Assembly: GCA_027293245.1 (NCBI GenBank) | Contig: JAPUFZ010000239.1 | Location: 1 to 5,215 of the forward strand | DNA: 5,215 nt | Direction: 5' to 3' | DNA from: Gammaproteobacteria bacterium | GTDB taxonomy: Bacteria > Pseudomonadota > Gammaproteobacteria > GCA-001735895 | Part shown: positions 1-5,215 of the stretch, piece after piece | Numbering within the stretch: position 1 is the first letter of the stretch | Layout of the letters: every line of letters starts with the position of its first letter | Notes under the pieces: model-generated | What the model was told of the DNA's origin: nothing | Database searches by the model: none | What the model saw: the letters and a program-made list of their open reading frames with translations, nothing else | Position numbers and translations under genes: made by a program

Positions 1-285
1 GAGTGGGAACTAACCCCGGATAGTGCTTACCCACTGCTATGGGCCAAAGACGAAATTAATCCGGACAATGTTGACAAGGGAGTAGAGAGCCCCAATCAGG
101 TGATGCAACGGGTTAGCGCCCTGGTCTTCGATTATGAAGCGAAATACTCGGCTACGACCATCTTAATGGTTTCCCACGGTGATGCCCTGCAGATACTACA
201 AACCGCCTTTTGCAAACGGGACGCCTCGAATCATCGTCGACAGCAGCATCTGCAAACTGCCGAAATTCGCCGCTTAATGATCTGA
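1..285 (+). CDS. Histidine phosphatase family protein, C-terminal part (5' end outside window)
   Basis: The frame is open from base 1 and ends at TGA 283-285, giving the last 94 residues of a protein whose start lies to the left. The fragment has two hallmarks of the histidine phosphatase (phosphoglycerate mutase-like) superfamily. One is a VESPNQVMQRV stretch (about fragment residues 28-38) in the place of the family's acidic general acid/base region. The other is LMVSHGDALQILQTAF (about 55-70), which contains the second catalytic histidine (fragment residue 59). The N-terminal RHG motif with the phosphorylated histidine would lie upstream and cannot be checked. The ending QTAEIRRL is typical of small bacterial members. 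The family removes phosphate from small metabolites or phosphoproteins in the cytoplasm, and the substrate cannot be told from this fragment. It is on the same strand as soxB but 133 bases away, so a functional link is not implied. GTG 100 and ATG 103 are internal codons, not starts, because homology extends upstream of them. Confidence 0.85.
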   Translation, partial: EWELTPDSAYPLLWAKDEINPDNVDKGVESPNQVMQRVSALVFDYEAKYSATTILMVSHGDALQILQTAFCKRDASNHRRQQHLQTAEIRRLMI

Positions 286-360
286 CTAACCATGTATCCA
301 ATCGAGTTTTCCAGGCTTACCCTCCAGAAAGGGCAGTTCTAACCCAACCCTTGAGGGATA

Positions 361-389
361 TTGTATCTGGCCTGTGATTCAGATATAGA
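361..389 (+). promoter_or_regulatory. Possible sigma70-type promoter for soxB (weak)
   Basis: TTGTAT at 361-366 and TATAGA at 384-389 are separated by 17 bases. They match the -35 consensus at 3 of 6 positions and the -10 at 4 of 6. Transcription would start near 396, giving a leader of roughly 20-25 bases before the GTG start of soxB. The gap is AT-rich here compared with the flanking genes, which fits a promoter. The match is weak and other placements are possible, and no repressor operator was recognised. Confidence 0.22.
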
Positions 390-407
390 TAGTTAAATTC
401 GGTTAAT

Positions 408-413
408 GGGGGG
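408..413 (+). promoter_or_regulatory. G-rich ribosome binding site before the soxB GTG start
   Basis: Six consecutive G residues lie five bases before GTG 419, a usable though non-canonical Shine-Dalgarno sequence (GGGG can pair with CCUCC). It matters because an in-frame TAA at 404-406 rules out any earlier start. The next in-frame ATG (about base 452) would delete the twin-arginine motif, so GTG 419 is the only sensible start. Confidence 0.5.
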
Positions 414-418
414 CTATT

Positions 419-2182
419 GTGAGTATCAGCAGAAGGGAATTCATCCATTTAATGGGACTTGCAGGTGCTGCCGGTCTGGTACCCAGGTCAGTATTTGCTT
501 CGAAAAAAGCCCCGTCGGATCTCTACGAAATGCCTGCATTTGGCAATGCACGCATCCTTCACTTTACCGATTGTCACGCGCAGTTAAATCCAGTCTACTT
601 CCGTGAACCCAGTGTCAATATCGGCGTTGCCGGCGCTTATGGTAAGGCCCCTCACCTGGTAGGTAAAAATCTGCTAAACCGTTTTGAGATTCCCAGCGGT
701 GGAATCGAAGAATATGCTTATACCTACCTGAATTTCGACGAATCTGCTGCCCAGTACGGGAAAGTAGGGGGCTTCGCCCACCTCGCGACACTGATTAAGA
801 AGATGCGCGGTGAAGTTGGCGATGGGAAATCGATGTTACTGGATGGCGGTGATACCTGGCAGGGCTCGGGTACCTCGTTATGGACTCGGGGTCAGGATAT
901 GATCGGCGCGTGTAATTTACTCGGTGTCGATTTGATGACCGGACACTGGGAATTTACCTATCTGGCCAAAGAGATCCTGGATAACGCACAGGCCTTTAAT
1001 GGCGAATTTATCAGCCAGAATTGCAAGGTAAAAGACGATGCGATATTCGACTATGAATATGGTGATATTGGCGACTTCGATGAAGATAGCGGGCATGTAT
1101 TCAAGCCCTACAGCGTTCGCGACGTGGGCGGTTTGAGAATTGCGGTTATCGGTCAGTCTTTTCCCTATACGCCAATCGCCAATCCGCAACGCTTCATCCC
1201 TGACTGGACCTTTGGAATCAATGAAGACGATATGCAGGAGATGGTCAATCAGGTAAGAGATGAAGAAAATCCCGATGCAGTCATCGTGCTATCTCACAAT
1301 GGCATGGATGTTGATCTTAAATTGGCTTCCCGGGTGCGCGGAATCGACGCAATCTTTGGCGGCCATACGCACGATGGCGTGCCCGGGGCCATCCCGGTCG
1401 ATAATCCGGGCGGCAAGACCCTGGTCACCAACGCTGGTTCGAATGGTAAGTTTCTCGGGGTCATGGATTTAGATATCAAGGATAAAAAGTTACGTGATTT
1501 TCGTTTTCGATTGTTGCCTGTGTTCTCCAATTTGCTCGAGGCAGACGCAGAAATGACGCAGTATATTGCCGACCAGAGAAAACCTTACCTGGATAAGCTG
1601 AACGAGAAGCTGTCGGTTGCCGATGGAACACTTTTTCGGCGCGGAAATTTTAATGGCACCTTTGACCAGATTATATGCGATGCCTTACGTATCCAGGGGG
1701 ACGCGCAAATTGCTTTATCACCTGGATTTCGGTGGGGAACTACGGTTCTCGCGGACCAAGCAATAACAATGGAACATGTTCTCGATCAAACTTGTATTAC
1801 CTATCCGGAAACCTACGTGCGCGAAATGTCCGGCAATGATTTAAAGTTAATCCTGGAAGACGTAGCCGATAATCTGTTTAATCAGGATCCCTATTACCAG
1901 CAAGGGGGGGATATGGTTCGCCTGGGTGGTATGGACTATGTAATCGATCCGCTTGAAAAGGCAGGGTCGCGTATTACATCGATGCAACTGGACAATGGCA
2001 CATCGATAGAAGCAGGCAATAACTATAAGGTGGCAGGTTGGGCCACTGTTGGCTCGCAATCTCCCGGTGAGCCGATCTGGGACCTGATTGCCGACTATTT
2101 GCGCGATGTGAAAGTAGCCAAAATAACCAGGATGAATACACCAAAGCTGTTAAATGTTGACGGTAATCCTGGCTACGCATGA
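419..2182 (+). CDS. soxB: SoxB thiosulfohydrolase, Tat-exported, di-manganese type
   Basis: SoxB hydrolyses sulfone sulfur from sulfur-loaded SoxY in the periplasm, releasing sulfate during thiosulfate oxidation. The 587-residue protein is of usual family length. It opens with a twin-arginine signal (SRREFI, residues 4-9), then a hydrophobic stretch (LMGLAGAAGL) and a likely cleavage site after SVFA near residue 27. The calcineurin-like metallophosphatase core follows, with metal-ligand motifs in order: TDCHAQL (D51, H53), LDGGDTWQGSG (D142, D145), TGHWEFTY (175-181, the SoxB form of the GNHE motif), LSHNGMD (H293) and GGHTHDG (H316, H318). The C-terminal 5'-nucleotidase-type domain covers about 400-570, including FDQIICDAL, GFRWG and the RLGGMDY segment. 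The family knowledge is that SoxB binds two manganese ions; the motifs are visible, the metal is inferred. It starts with GTG; see the ribosome binding site entry. No soxX, A, Y, Z, C or D gene is in the window, so its partner proteins must be encoded elsewhere. The gene converges on the minus-strand regulator gene. No frameshift or missing motif was seen. Confidence 0.97.
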   Translation: MSISRREFIHLMGLAGAAGLVPRSVFASKKAPSDLYEMPAFGNARILHFTDCHAQLNPVYFREPSVNIGVAGAYGKAPHLVGKNLLNRFEIPSGGIEEYAYTYLNFDESAAQYGKVGGFAHLATLIKKMRGEVGDGKSMLLDGGDTWQGSGTSLWTRGQDMIGACNLLGVDLMTGHWEFTYLAKEILDNAQAFNGEFISQNCKVKDDAIFDYEYGDIGDFDEDSGHVFKPYSVRDVGGLRIAVIGQSFPYTPIANPQRFIPDWTFGINEDDMQEMVNQVRDEENPDAVIVLSHNGMDVDLKLASRVRGIDAIFGGHTHDGVPGAIPVDNPGGKTLVTNAGSNGKFLGVMDLDIKDKKLRDFRFRLLPVFSNLLEADAEMTQYIADQRKPYLDKLNEKLSVADGTLFRRGNFNGTFDQIICDALRIQGDAQIALSPGFRWGTTVLADQAITMEHVLDQTCITYPETYVREMSGNDLKLILEDVADNLFNQDPYYQQGGDMVRLGGMDYVIDPLEKAGSRITSMQLDNGTSIEAGNNYKVAGWATVGSQSPGEPIWDLIADYLRDVKVAKITRMNTPKLLNVDGNPGYA

Positions 2183-2203
2183 AACTAGATTCGGATCAGA
2201 ACA

Positions 2204-2341
2204 CAATGGCACTTACTTAAGCCTAATATCGTCGTCATCCCGGGCTTGACCGAAGCGTCGGACCGCCGGTATCCATAGGGCGCTGGATTGCGGCTCGGGG
2301 GCCGCAATGACGAGTTCTAAAAGGTTAAGTAGGTGCCATTG
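2204..2341. repeat. 138-bp inverted-repeat element, MITE-like, between convergent genes
   Basis: Bases 2204-2220 (CAATGGCACTTACTTAA) recur inverted at 2325-2341 with one mismatch in 17. Extended to 21 bases per arm, 18 match. After an unpaired 8-base stretch on each side the arms match again in exact register: CGTCAT at 2233-2238 and ATGACG at 2307-2312, both 30-35 bases from their ends. The whole element could therefore fold into one long interrupted hairpin. It has no room for a protein gene. It lies between the 3' ends of soxB and the response regulator, a typical tolerated place for a miniature inverted-repeat transposable element. A clear target-site duplication was not found. The alternatives are a bidirectional terminator or another non-mobile palindromic repeat family. 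Confidence 0.7.
2233..2312. repeat. Inner CGTCAT...ATGACG repeat core with 8-bp hairpin
   Basis: This 80-base core starts CGTCATCCCGGGCTTGACC, has TATCCATAGGGCGCTGGAT in the middle and ends GCAATGACG. I recognise it as the layout of a very common dispersed repeat in many proteobacterial genomes (CGTCAT, GC-rich arm, ATCCA, GCTGGAT, GC-rich arm, ATGACG); this is from general knowledge, not from a search. Its right half has a perfect 8-bp stem, ATTGCGGC 2287-2294 with GCCGCAAT 2301-2308 and a 6-base loop. Neither strand has a T-run right after the stem, so it is not a classic intrinsic terminator, although it could slow or end transcription from both converging genes. Confidence 0.55.
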
Positions 2342-2359
2342 CCTCTGTCACCTTTGCCG

Positions 2360-2385
2360 TTTTCCGATCGTCATCTTTTCCGATC
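2360..2385. repeat. Short direct repeat, TTTTCCGATC twice, 16-base period
   Basis: TTTTCCGATC occurs at 2360-2369 and again at 2376-2385 with six bases between. The second copy runs into the stop codon of the response regulator gene. Both copies lie outside the inverted-repeat element. It may be a small local duplication; no function is evident. Confidence 0.5.
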
Positions 2386-3067
2386 AACTTCCCTCGCTAC
2401 GACCTCTATCCTCGGACAGGATCCTGGACTGATAGTAGTGCTCGATATACATCACGGCTGCTTCAACCCTGGAGTGAACTTCCAGTTTTCTGAGTACAGC
2501 CTTTACATGTAATTTGACGGTGCCGTCTGAAATCCCCAAATTGCGGGCGATCAGCTTGTTACCCTGCCCATCGGCTATCAGCTTAAGTATCTCTCTCTCG
2601 CGTGGTGTCAGGTTGTTAAATGGGCCCTGTTCCTCGGTCGTATTGGTGTCGCCCTGAACAAAGCGCACCAGAACTGATGTTAAATGCGGTGCAACCACCG
2701 TTTTACCGGAGTTGATATCACGTAGTGCGATAACCAGTGCATCTGGGTCCATGTCCTTTAACAGGTAACCACTGGCTCCATACTTTAGTGCATCTAGCAA
2801 GTCCTGTTCGTTGGAGCTAGTCGTGAGTATTACTATAGGCATACTCAGTTCGCGTTGTTTCAGTTGTTTTAATACGCTGATACCATCAATGATGGGCATA
2901 CGCATATCCAGCAAAATAATATCAGGCCGTAGTTCCCGTGCCAGTTTCATACCTTCCGAGCCATCTCCTACAGCAGCGAGCACTTCGATGTTTCGCCTTT
3001 GCAGCAGACTCTGCAGACCTTCACGGAATAATCTGTGATCATCGATAAGTAAAACTTTCAAATTCAT
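2384..3067 (-). CDS. NarL-type response regulator (receiver plus LuxR-type helix-turn-helix)
   Basis: This is the DNA-binding partner of the adjacent kinase. Numbered from the alternative TTG start at 3070 (subtract one for ATG 3067), the receiver domain spans about 5-120 with acidic pocket D10-D11, phospho-acceptor D55 in ILLDMRMP, T83 and K105 in GYLLKDMDP. The D55-T83-K105 spacing equals that of E. coli NarL (59-87-109). A linker leads to the GerE/LuxR helix-turn-helix at about 154-206: LTPREREILKLIADG, then a recognition helix containing TVKLHVKAVLRKLEVHSRVEAAV. NarL contacts DNA through K188, V189 and K192; here the equivalents are K, L and K, so similar DNA half-sites are plausible. ATG 3067 is preferred because it overlaps the kinase stop as TGATG, the usual sign of translational coupling; TTG 3070 is the alternative. 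Length (227-228) fits the family. The close NarL likeness does not prove that nitrate is the signal. It ends facing soxB, so it is not co-transcribed with it. Confidence 0.95.
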   Translation of the reverse strand: MNLKVLLIDDHRLFREGLQSLLQRRNIEVLAAVGDGSEGMKLARELRPDIILLDMRMPIIDGISVLKQLKQRELSMPIVILTTSSNEQDLLDALKYGASGYLLKDMDPDALVIALRDINSGKTVVAPHLTSVLVRFVQGDTNTTEEQGPFNNLTPREREILKLIADGQGNKLIARNLGISDGTVKLHVKAVLRKLEVHSRVEAAVMYIEHYYQSRILSEDRGRSEGS

Positions 3068-4737
3068 CAAGTTGCGCTCAGAGACAACGAATCGTTTGAA
3101 TCAGGATATACGAATTGCAGGCTAATTCGGGTGCCTTCACCAGGGTCGCTATCGATTGTAATTTCACCATTAATTTGTTTTGCTCTGTCGCGAAGAATAC
3201 TCAGGCCAAGGTGTTCTCCACCCACAGACTCGATCTCAGTTTCATCAAAACCAGTGCCATCGTCCTCTATTAACACATAGTGACCACCGCCCACGCGGTC
3301 GGTCCTTAGCAGCACCCGTACACTGCGGGCCTGGCTATGCTTTCGAATATTTGCGATACACTCCTGCACAATCCTCAGCACCTGTAATTCGATATTTGCC
3401 GGCAGCTCCTGCGCAGACCATTCATTTTGTAAATAGAAATAAATGTCTGTTTCTTCGCGCGCCCGTTGTACTGTTTCCTGAATCGAAGAAATTAAACCAC
3501 GTTTATTCATCGGAATGCGAGAATGCGTTATCAGTTCTCGTAGTTGGTCATTGGCTTGCTCAATCGTATTTTCGACTCGTCCCAGTTCATCCCAGATGGC
3601 CGGTTCATCGTCGCTCTGGAATAATTCGTCGAGAATGCGTACCTGAATCCGAAGGCTAGCCATAGTCTGGGCAAGGGAATCGTGCAATTCGTGCGAAAAC
3701 CGCGTGCGTTCCTGCATTATCAGTAACTGGCTTTCATCTTCATCGAGTCGATACTTCTCAACTGCGGTACCCAGATGCTGCCCAATACTGATAAACAATT
3801 CTCCGTAATTATCGATATCGGCGCGCATGTCCTGCGGGAAAAACAGATTAATAGTTCCGGAAGAGATCTCACGATATTGAATCGGTACAGTGACGACCAA
3901 AAAATTATCGGCGCAACTGCGCTGATCATATTCAATCACGCTAGAGCATGAAATCGAGTCAGGTGCGTAAAATCCTGGTTCAGAACCCTTGCCTTTTGCA
4001 GGGGGTGAGACTGGCAATAACTGGTTGACCTCGGCGAGGAAATCTTGCCTTATTTCTCCGCATGTGGCCACTATCTCCAGTTCGTTAATATCCATGACCT
4101 GCCTGATAACCCCGGCACTGGCATGCAGATTTTTGCACAGCGAGTTGAGTGATTTCTTGAAAAGCTCATTGAGATCCCGGGCCATGTTGATGCTGGAGGC
4201 TACCTCGTACAATATCGCTAATGATCGAGATTCCATCGATATAAAGTCGGTATGTTTTTGTAGCTGTACCTCGGTTTCTCGTGATAGCTGATTAATCATT
4301 CTACCGAGCATATTAATGTCACTGGAAAGCTCGGTGAAATCGCTGTTTTTATCAAATACGACGCTAGCGTCAAGGTTGACACCACGCATTAAATCCGCCC
4401 ACCTGCACAAACGCAACAGGGGGTCGAGCAGTATTTTCCAGATCGAGCGGGCGAGGATCAGTACGACTCCGATTGCGGCTATCGAAAGCCAGGGAATGAT
4501 GGGGGAAAGGTAATTTAAAGTATCGGTGGGCAGTGCTGAAAAGGATAACAGTCCAAGCAGCAGAAGCAGCGATAACAATACAACCAATTGAATGGCAATG
4601 ATGAATCGACCGCTCGCCAATAATAGCCGATCGCGTTTATCCAGTTTGACAAACCAGGCTTTAAAAAAACTCGATGATGAACTGTCGACCCTGTTACCTG
4701 ACTCAGTCATATTATTCGCATGGTATAGAAAAATCAT
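3067..4737 (-). CDS. NarX-type membrane histidine kinase with short periplasmic loop and GAF-like input region
   Basis: The kinase autophosphorylates on a histidine and passes phosphate to the NarL-type regulator encoded next. Residues from ATG 4737: hydrophilic N-terminus with a serine run (19-23); transmembrane segment 1 about 44-67; a loop of only some 10-15 residues; transmembrane segment 2 about 79-98; HAMP-like linker about 99-160 (P106); GAF-like region about 175-327; HisKA_3 dimerisation domain with ERTRFSHELHDSLAQ (phospho-H352); HATPase_c with N-box QECIANIRKH (N463), G1 DDGTGF (493-497) and GEHLGLSILRDRA (507-519), then GEGT (533-536). HisKA_3 and catalytic parts are close to NarX/NarQ, but the roughly 110-residue nitrate-binding periplasmic domain is missing. 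The GAF-like region has four cysteines (201, 226, 264, 275), which could serve redox or metal sensing; this is inference. The start is uncertain: ATG 4710 (MTESGN) is an alternative that removes the hydrophobic MIFLYHANN. The gene is 50 bases downstream of the dsrR-like gene on the same strand. Confidence 0.93.
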   Translation of the reverse strand: MIFLYHANNMTESGNRVDSSSSSFFKAWFVKLDKRDRLLLASGRFIIAIQLVVLLSLLLLLGLLSFSALPTDTLNYLSPIIPWLSIAAIGVVLILARSIWKILLDPLLRLCRWADLMRGVNLDASVVFDKNSDFTELSSDINMLGRMINQLSRETEVQLQKHTDFISMESRSLAILYEVASSINMARDLNELFKKSLNSLCKNLHASAGVIRQVMDINELEIVATCGEIRQDFLAEVNQLLPVSPPAKGKGSEPGFYAPDSISCSSVIEYDQRSCADNFLVVTVPIQYREISSGTINLFFPQDMRADIDNYGELFISIGQHLGTAVEKYRLDEDESQLLIMQERTRFSHELHDSLAQTMASLRIQVRILDELFQSDDEPAIWDELGRVENTIEQANDQLRELITHSRIPMNKRGLISSIQETVQRAREETDIYFYLQNEWSAQELPANIELQVLRIVQECIANIRKHSQARSVRVLLRTDRVGGGHYVLIEDDGTGFDETEIESVGGEHLGLSILRDRAKQINGEITIDSDPGEGTRISLQFVYPDSNDSLSLSAT

Positions 4738-4748
4738 CCCAGGATCTC

Positions 4749-4757
4749 ACTATACCA
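4749..4757 (-). promoter_or_regulatory. Possible extended -10 promoter for the kinase-regulator pair
   Basis: In the 50-base gap upstream of the kinase, the minus strand reads TGGTATAGT. This is an extended -10 element (TGN followed by TATAGT, 5 of 6 to TATAAT). No good -35 is seen at 17 bases, but extended -10 promoters can work without one. Transcription would begin near 4742, only about five bases before ATG 4737 but about 32 before ATG 4710. If the promoter is real it favours ATG 4710 for that transcript. It would let the two-component pair be expressed apart from the dsrR-like gene. Confidence 0.3.
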
Positions 4758-4787
4758 GCTTACAGCTAAATCCGCATAAACCCGGAC

Positions 4788-5099
4788 TTAGTGTGGCGGG
4801 ACGTAGGTAGGGTCATTCGGGTTGAGAAAAATAAACTCGGATTTTCCGGGTTCCAGTTCGACATAATCAATGGTCATTCCTTCCGCCAGGTCTTTGCTGA
4901 TTGCGGAAACAACCATACTGATTTCCTCGATGTTGACAAATATATCTCCAGGCAAGCGTTGCTCATCGAACCCCATGGCGTAGTGGAAACTACCATCGTC
5001 CTGTTCCTTGATCGCGAGCCTGAGTGGAATTCCCTGCATTTTCCCCTGCTCCGCTGAATCTATGATTTGCTTTGCCGCCTGCTCTGTGAGTTTGATCAT
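4788..5099 (-). CDS. dsrR: DsrR-type cysteine-free IscA/HesB-fold protein
   Basis: The 103-residue protein has the A-type iron-sulfur carrier (HesB/IscA) layout: an N-terminal MIKLTEQAAKQI helix, a central GIPLRLAIKEQDDGSFHYAMGF segment split by the usual loop (starting near residue 23), then MTIDYVELEPG (75-85) and a C-terminal FIFLNPNDPTYVPPH (89-103). IscA carries a cysteine in the loop and a CGCG-like motif near the end. Here there is no cysteine anywhere, and the tail replaces CGCG with DPTYVPP. That combination and the size match DsrR of the Dsr sulfur-oxidation operon (Allochromatium vinosum type), an A-type-like protein without cluster-binding cysteines. It is thought to support Dsr function, possibly at a post-transcriptional level. 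It should be cytoplasmic. ATG 5099 lies two bases after the stop of the upstream frame, with AGG about nine bases before it, which suggests an operon. No dsrAB, dsrN or dsrS gene is visible. A cysteine-free IscA paralogue outside the Dsr system is the alternative. Confidence 0.78.
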   Translation of the reverse strand: MIKLTEQAAKQIIDSAEQGKMQGIPLRLAIKEQDDGSFHYAMGFDEQRLPGDIFVNIEEISMVVSAISKDLAEGMTIDYVELEPGKSEFIFLNPNDPTYVPPH

Positions 5100-5101
5100 A
5101 A

Positions 5102-5215
5102 TTATCGACCTGACAGGATCAGGAATTCTGGGCCATGGTCTGCGCTAGGAGTCTTGTGTTGGCTCACCAAGCCTGCGACGACAAGGTGTGTCTTGCCCCG
5201 GTGCGAGACCAATCC
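5102..5215 (-). CDS. C-terminal end of an unrecognised upstream protein (5' part outside window)
   Basis: On the minus strand one frame is open from the right edge to TAA at 5104-5102, giving 37 residues: it begins GLVSHRGKTHLVVAGLV and ends GPEFLILSGR. The stop lies two bases before the ATG of the dsrR-like gene, the spacing expected of an operon partner. The other two minus-strand frames close earlier. I do not recognise the family. In Allochromatium-type dsr operons dsrN precedes dsrR, but nothing in this short tail identifies DsrN. One plus-strand frame is also open across this stretch, so the coding call is tentative and the region could be non-coding leader. Confidence 0.35.
   Translation of the reverse strand, partial: GLVSHRGKTHLVVAGLVSQHKTPSADHGPEFLILSGR

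Noticed and set aside
319..357. CCCT...AGGG hairpins between the phosphatase gene and soxB as a terminator
   Set aside because: The stems are only four bases, one has a two-base loop, and no T-run follows.
408..413. Run of six G before the soxB start as a phase-variable tract
   Set aside because: The tract is short and explained by a G-rich ribosome binding site.
917..1189. Minus-strand open frame of 90 codons inside soxB
   Set aside because: It lies fully within strongly conserved SoxB coding sequence and its translation resembles no protein family. The same holds for the other frames antisense to or overlapping soxB.
1904..1910. Run of seven G residues inside soxB, a possible slippage or phase-variation site
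   Set aside because: It encodes part of QQGGDM, a conserved-looking SoxB segment, and the frame is intact on both sides. A seven-base run alone is weak evidence for phase variation.
3180..3659. Plus-strand open frame of 159 codons antisense to the kinase
   Set aside because: It covers the conserved HisKA_3 and HATPase_c coding region on the opposite strand. The translation is low in recognisable structure, so it is a shadow frame.
4791..5057. Plus-strand frame of 88 codons antisense to the dsrR-like gene
   Set aside because: The minus-strand translation is a clear IscA-fold protein; the plus-strand product has no recognisable features.
5102..5107. GATAAT on the minus strand as a -10 box for the dsrR-like gene
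   Set aside because: It sits only two to three bases before the ATG and has no -35 at proper spacing. It is better explained as the stop codon region of the upstream frame.
5150..5215. GGTGCGAGACC near the right edge as a tRNA T-arm
   Set aside because: No matching acceptor stem, anticodon arm or proper GGTTCGA loop was found within the window.

Overview
The window reads as chromosomal DNA of a sulfur-oxidising gammaproteobacterium. The evidence is a clear SoxB thiosulfohydrolase, a DsrR-type cysteine-free IscA homologue (DsrR belongs to the reverse dissimilatory sulfite reductase system of sulfur oxidisers), and a NarX/NarL-type two-component pair. Base composition is close to balanced by eye. 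Genus cannot be set from the sequence alone.

Layout. The left edge holds the C-terminal end of a histidine-phosphatase gene on + (1-285). A 133-bp gap with a possible promoter leads to soxB on + (419-2182), which starts at GTG and carries a Tat signal. SoxB converges on a minus-strand operon, and the 201-bp gap between them is mostly filled by a 138-bp inverted-repeat element (2204-2341) that looks like a MITE. The minus-strand operon is transcribed right to left: an unrecognised reading frame cut by the right edge (5102-5215), the dsrR-like gene (4788-5099), a NarX-type histidine kinase (3067-4737) and a NarL-type response regulator (2384-3067). The regulator overlaps the kinase stop by one base (TGATG).

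How the parts may work together. SoxB acts in the periplasm, releasing sulfate from sulfur-loaded SoxY. DsrR acts in the cytoplasm in support of the Dsr sulfur-oxidation machinery. The two-component pair sits between the two sulfur genes and shares a strand, and probably a transcript, with dsrR. The simplest inference is that the kinase and regulator control sulfur-oxidation or respiratory genes in response to a redox or electron-acceptor signal. The kinase lacks a NarX-sized periplasmic sensor domain, so the signal is unlikely to be nitrate bound in the usual way and may be read by its membrane segment or its cysteine-containing cytoplasmic GAF-like region.

No CRISPR array, rRNA, tRNA or transposase gene was seen. 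I found no clearly new multi-gene system. The most interesting points are the dsrR / two-component / soxB neighbourhood, the unusual kinase input region and the inverted-repeat element.
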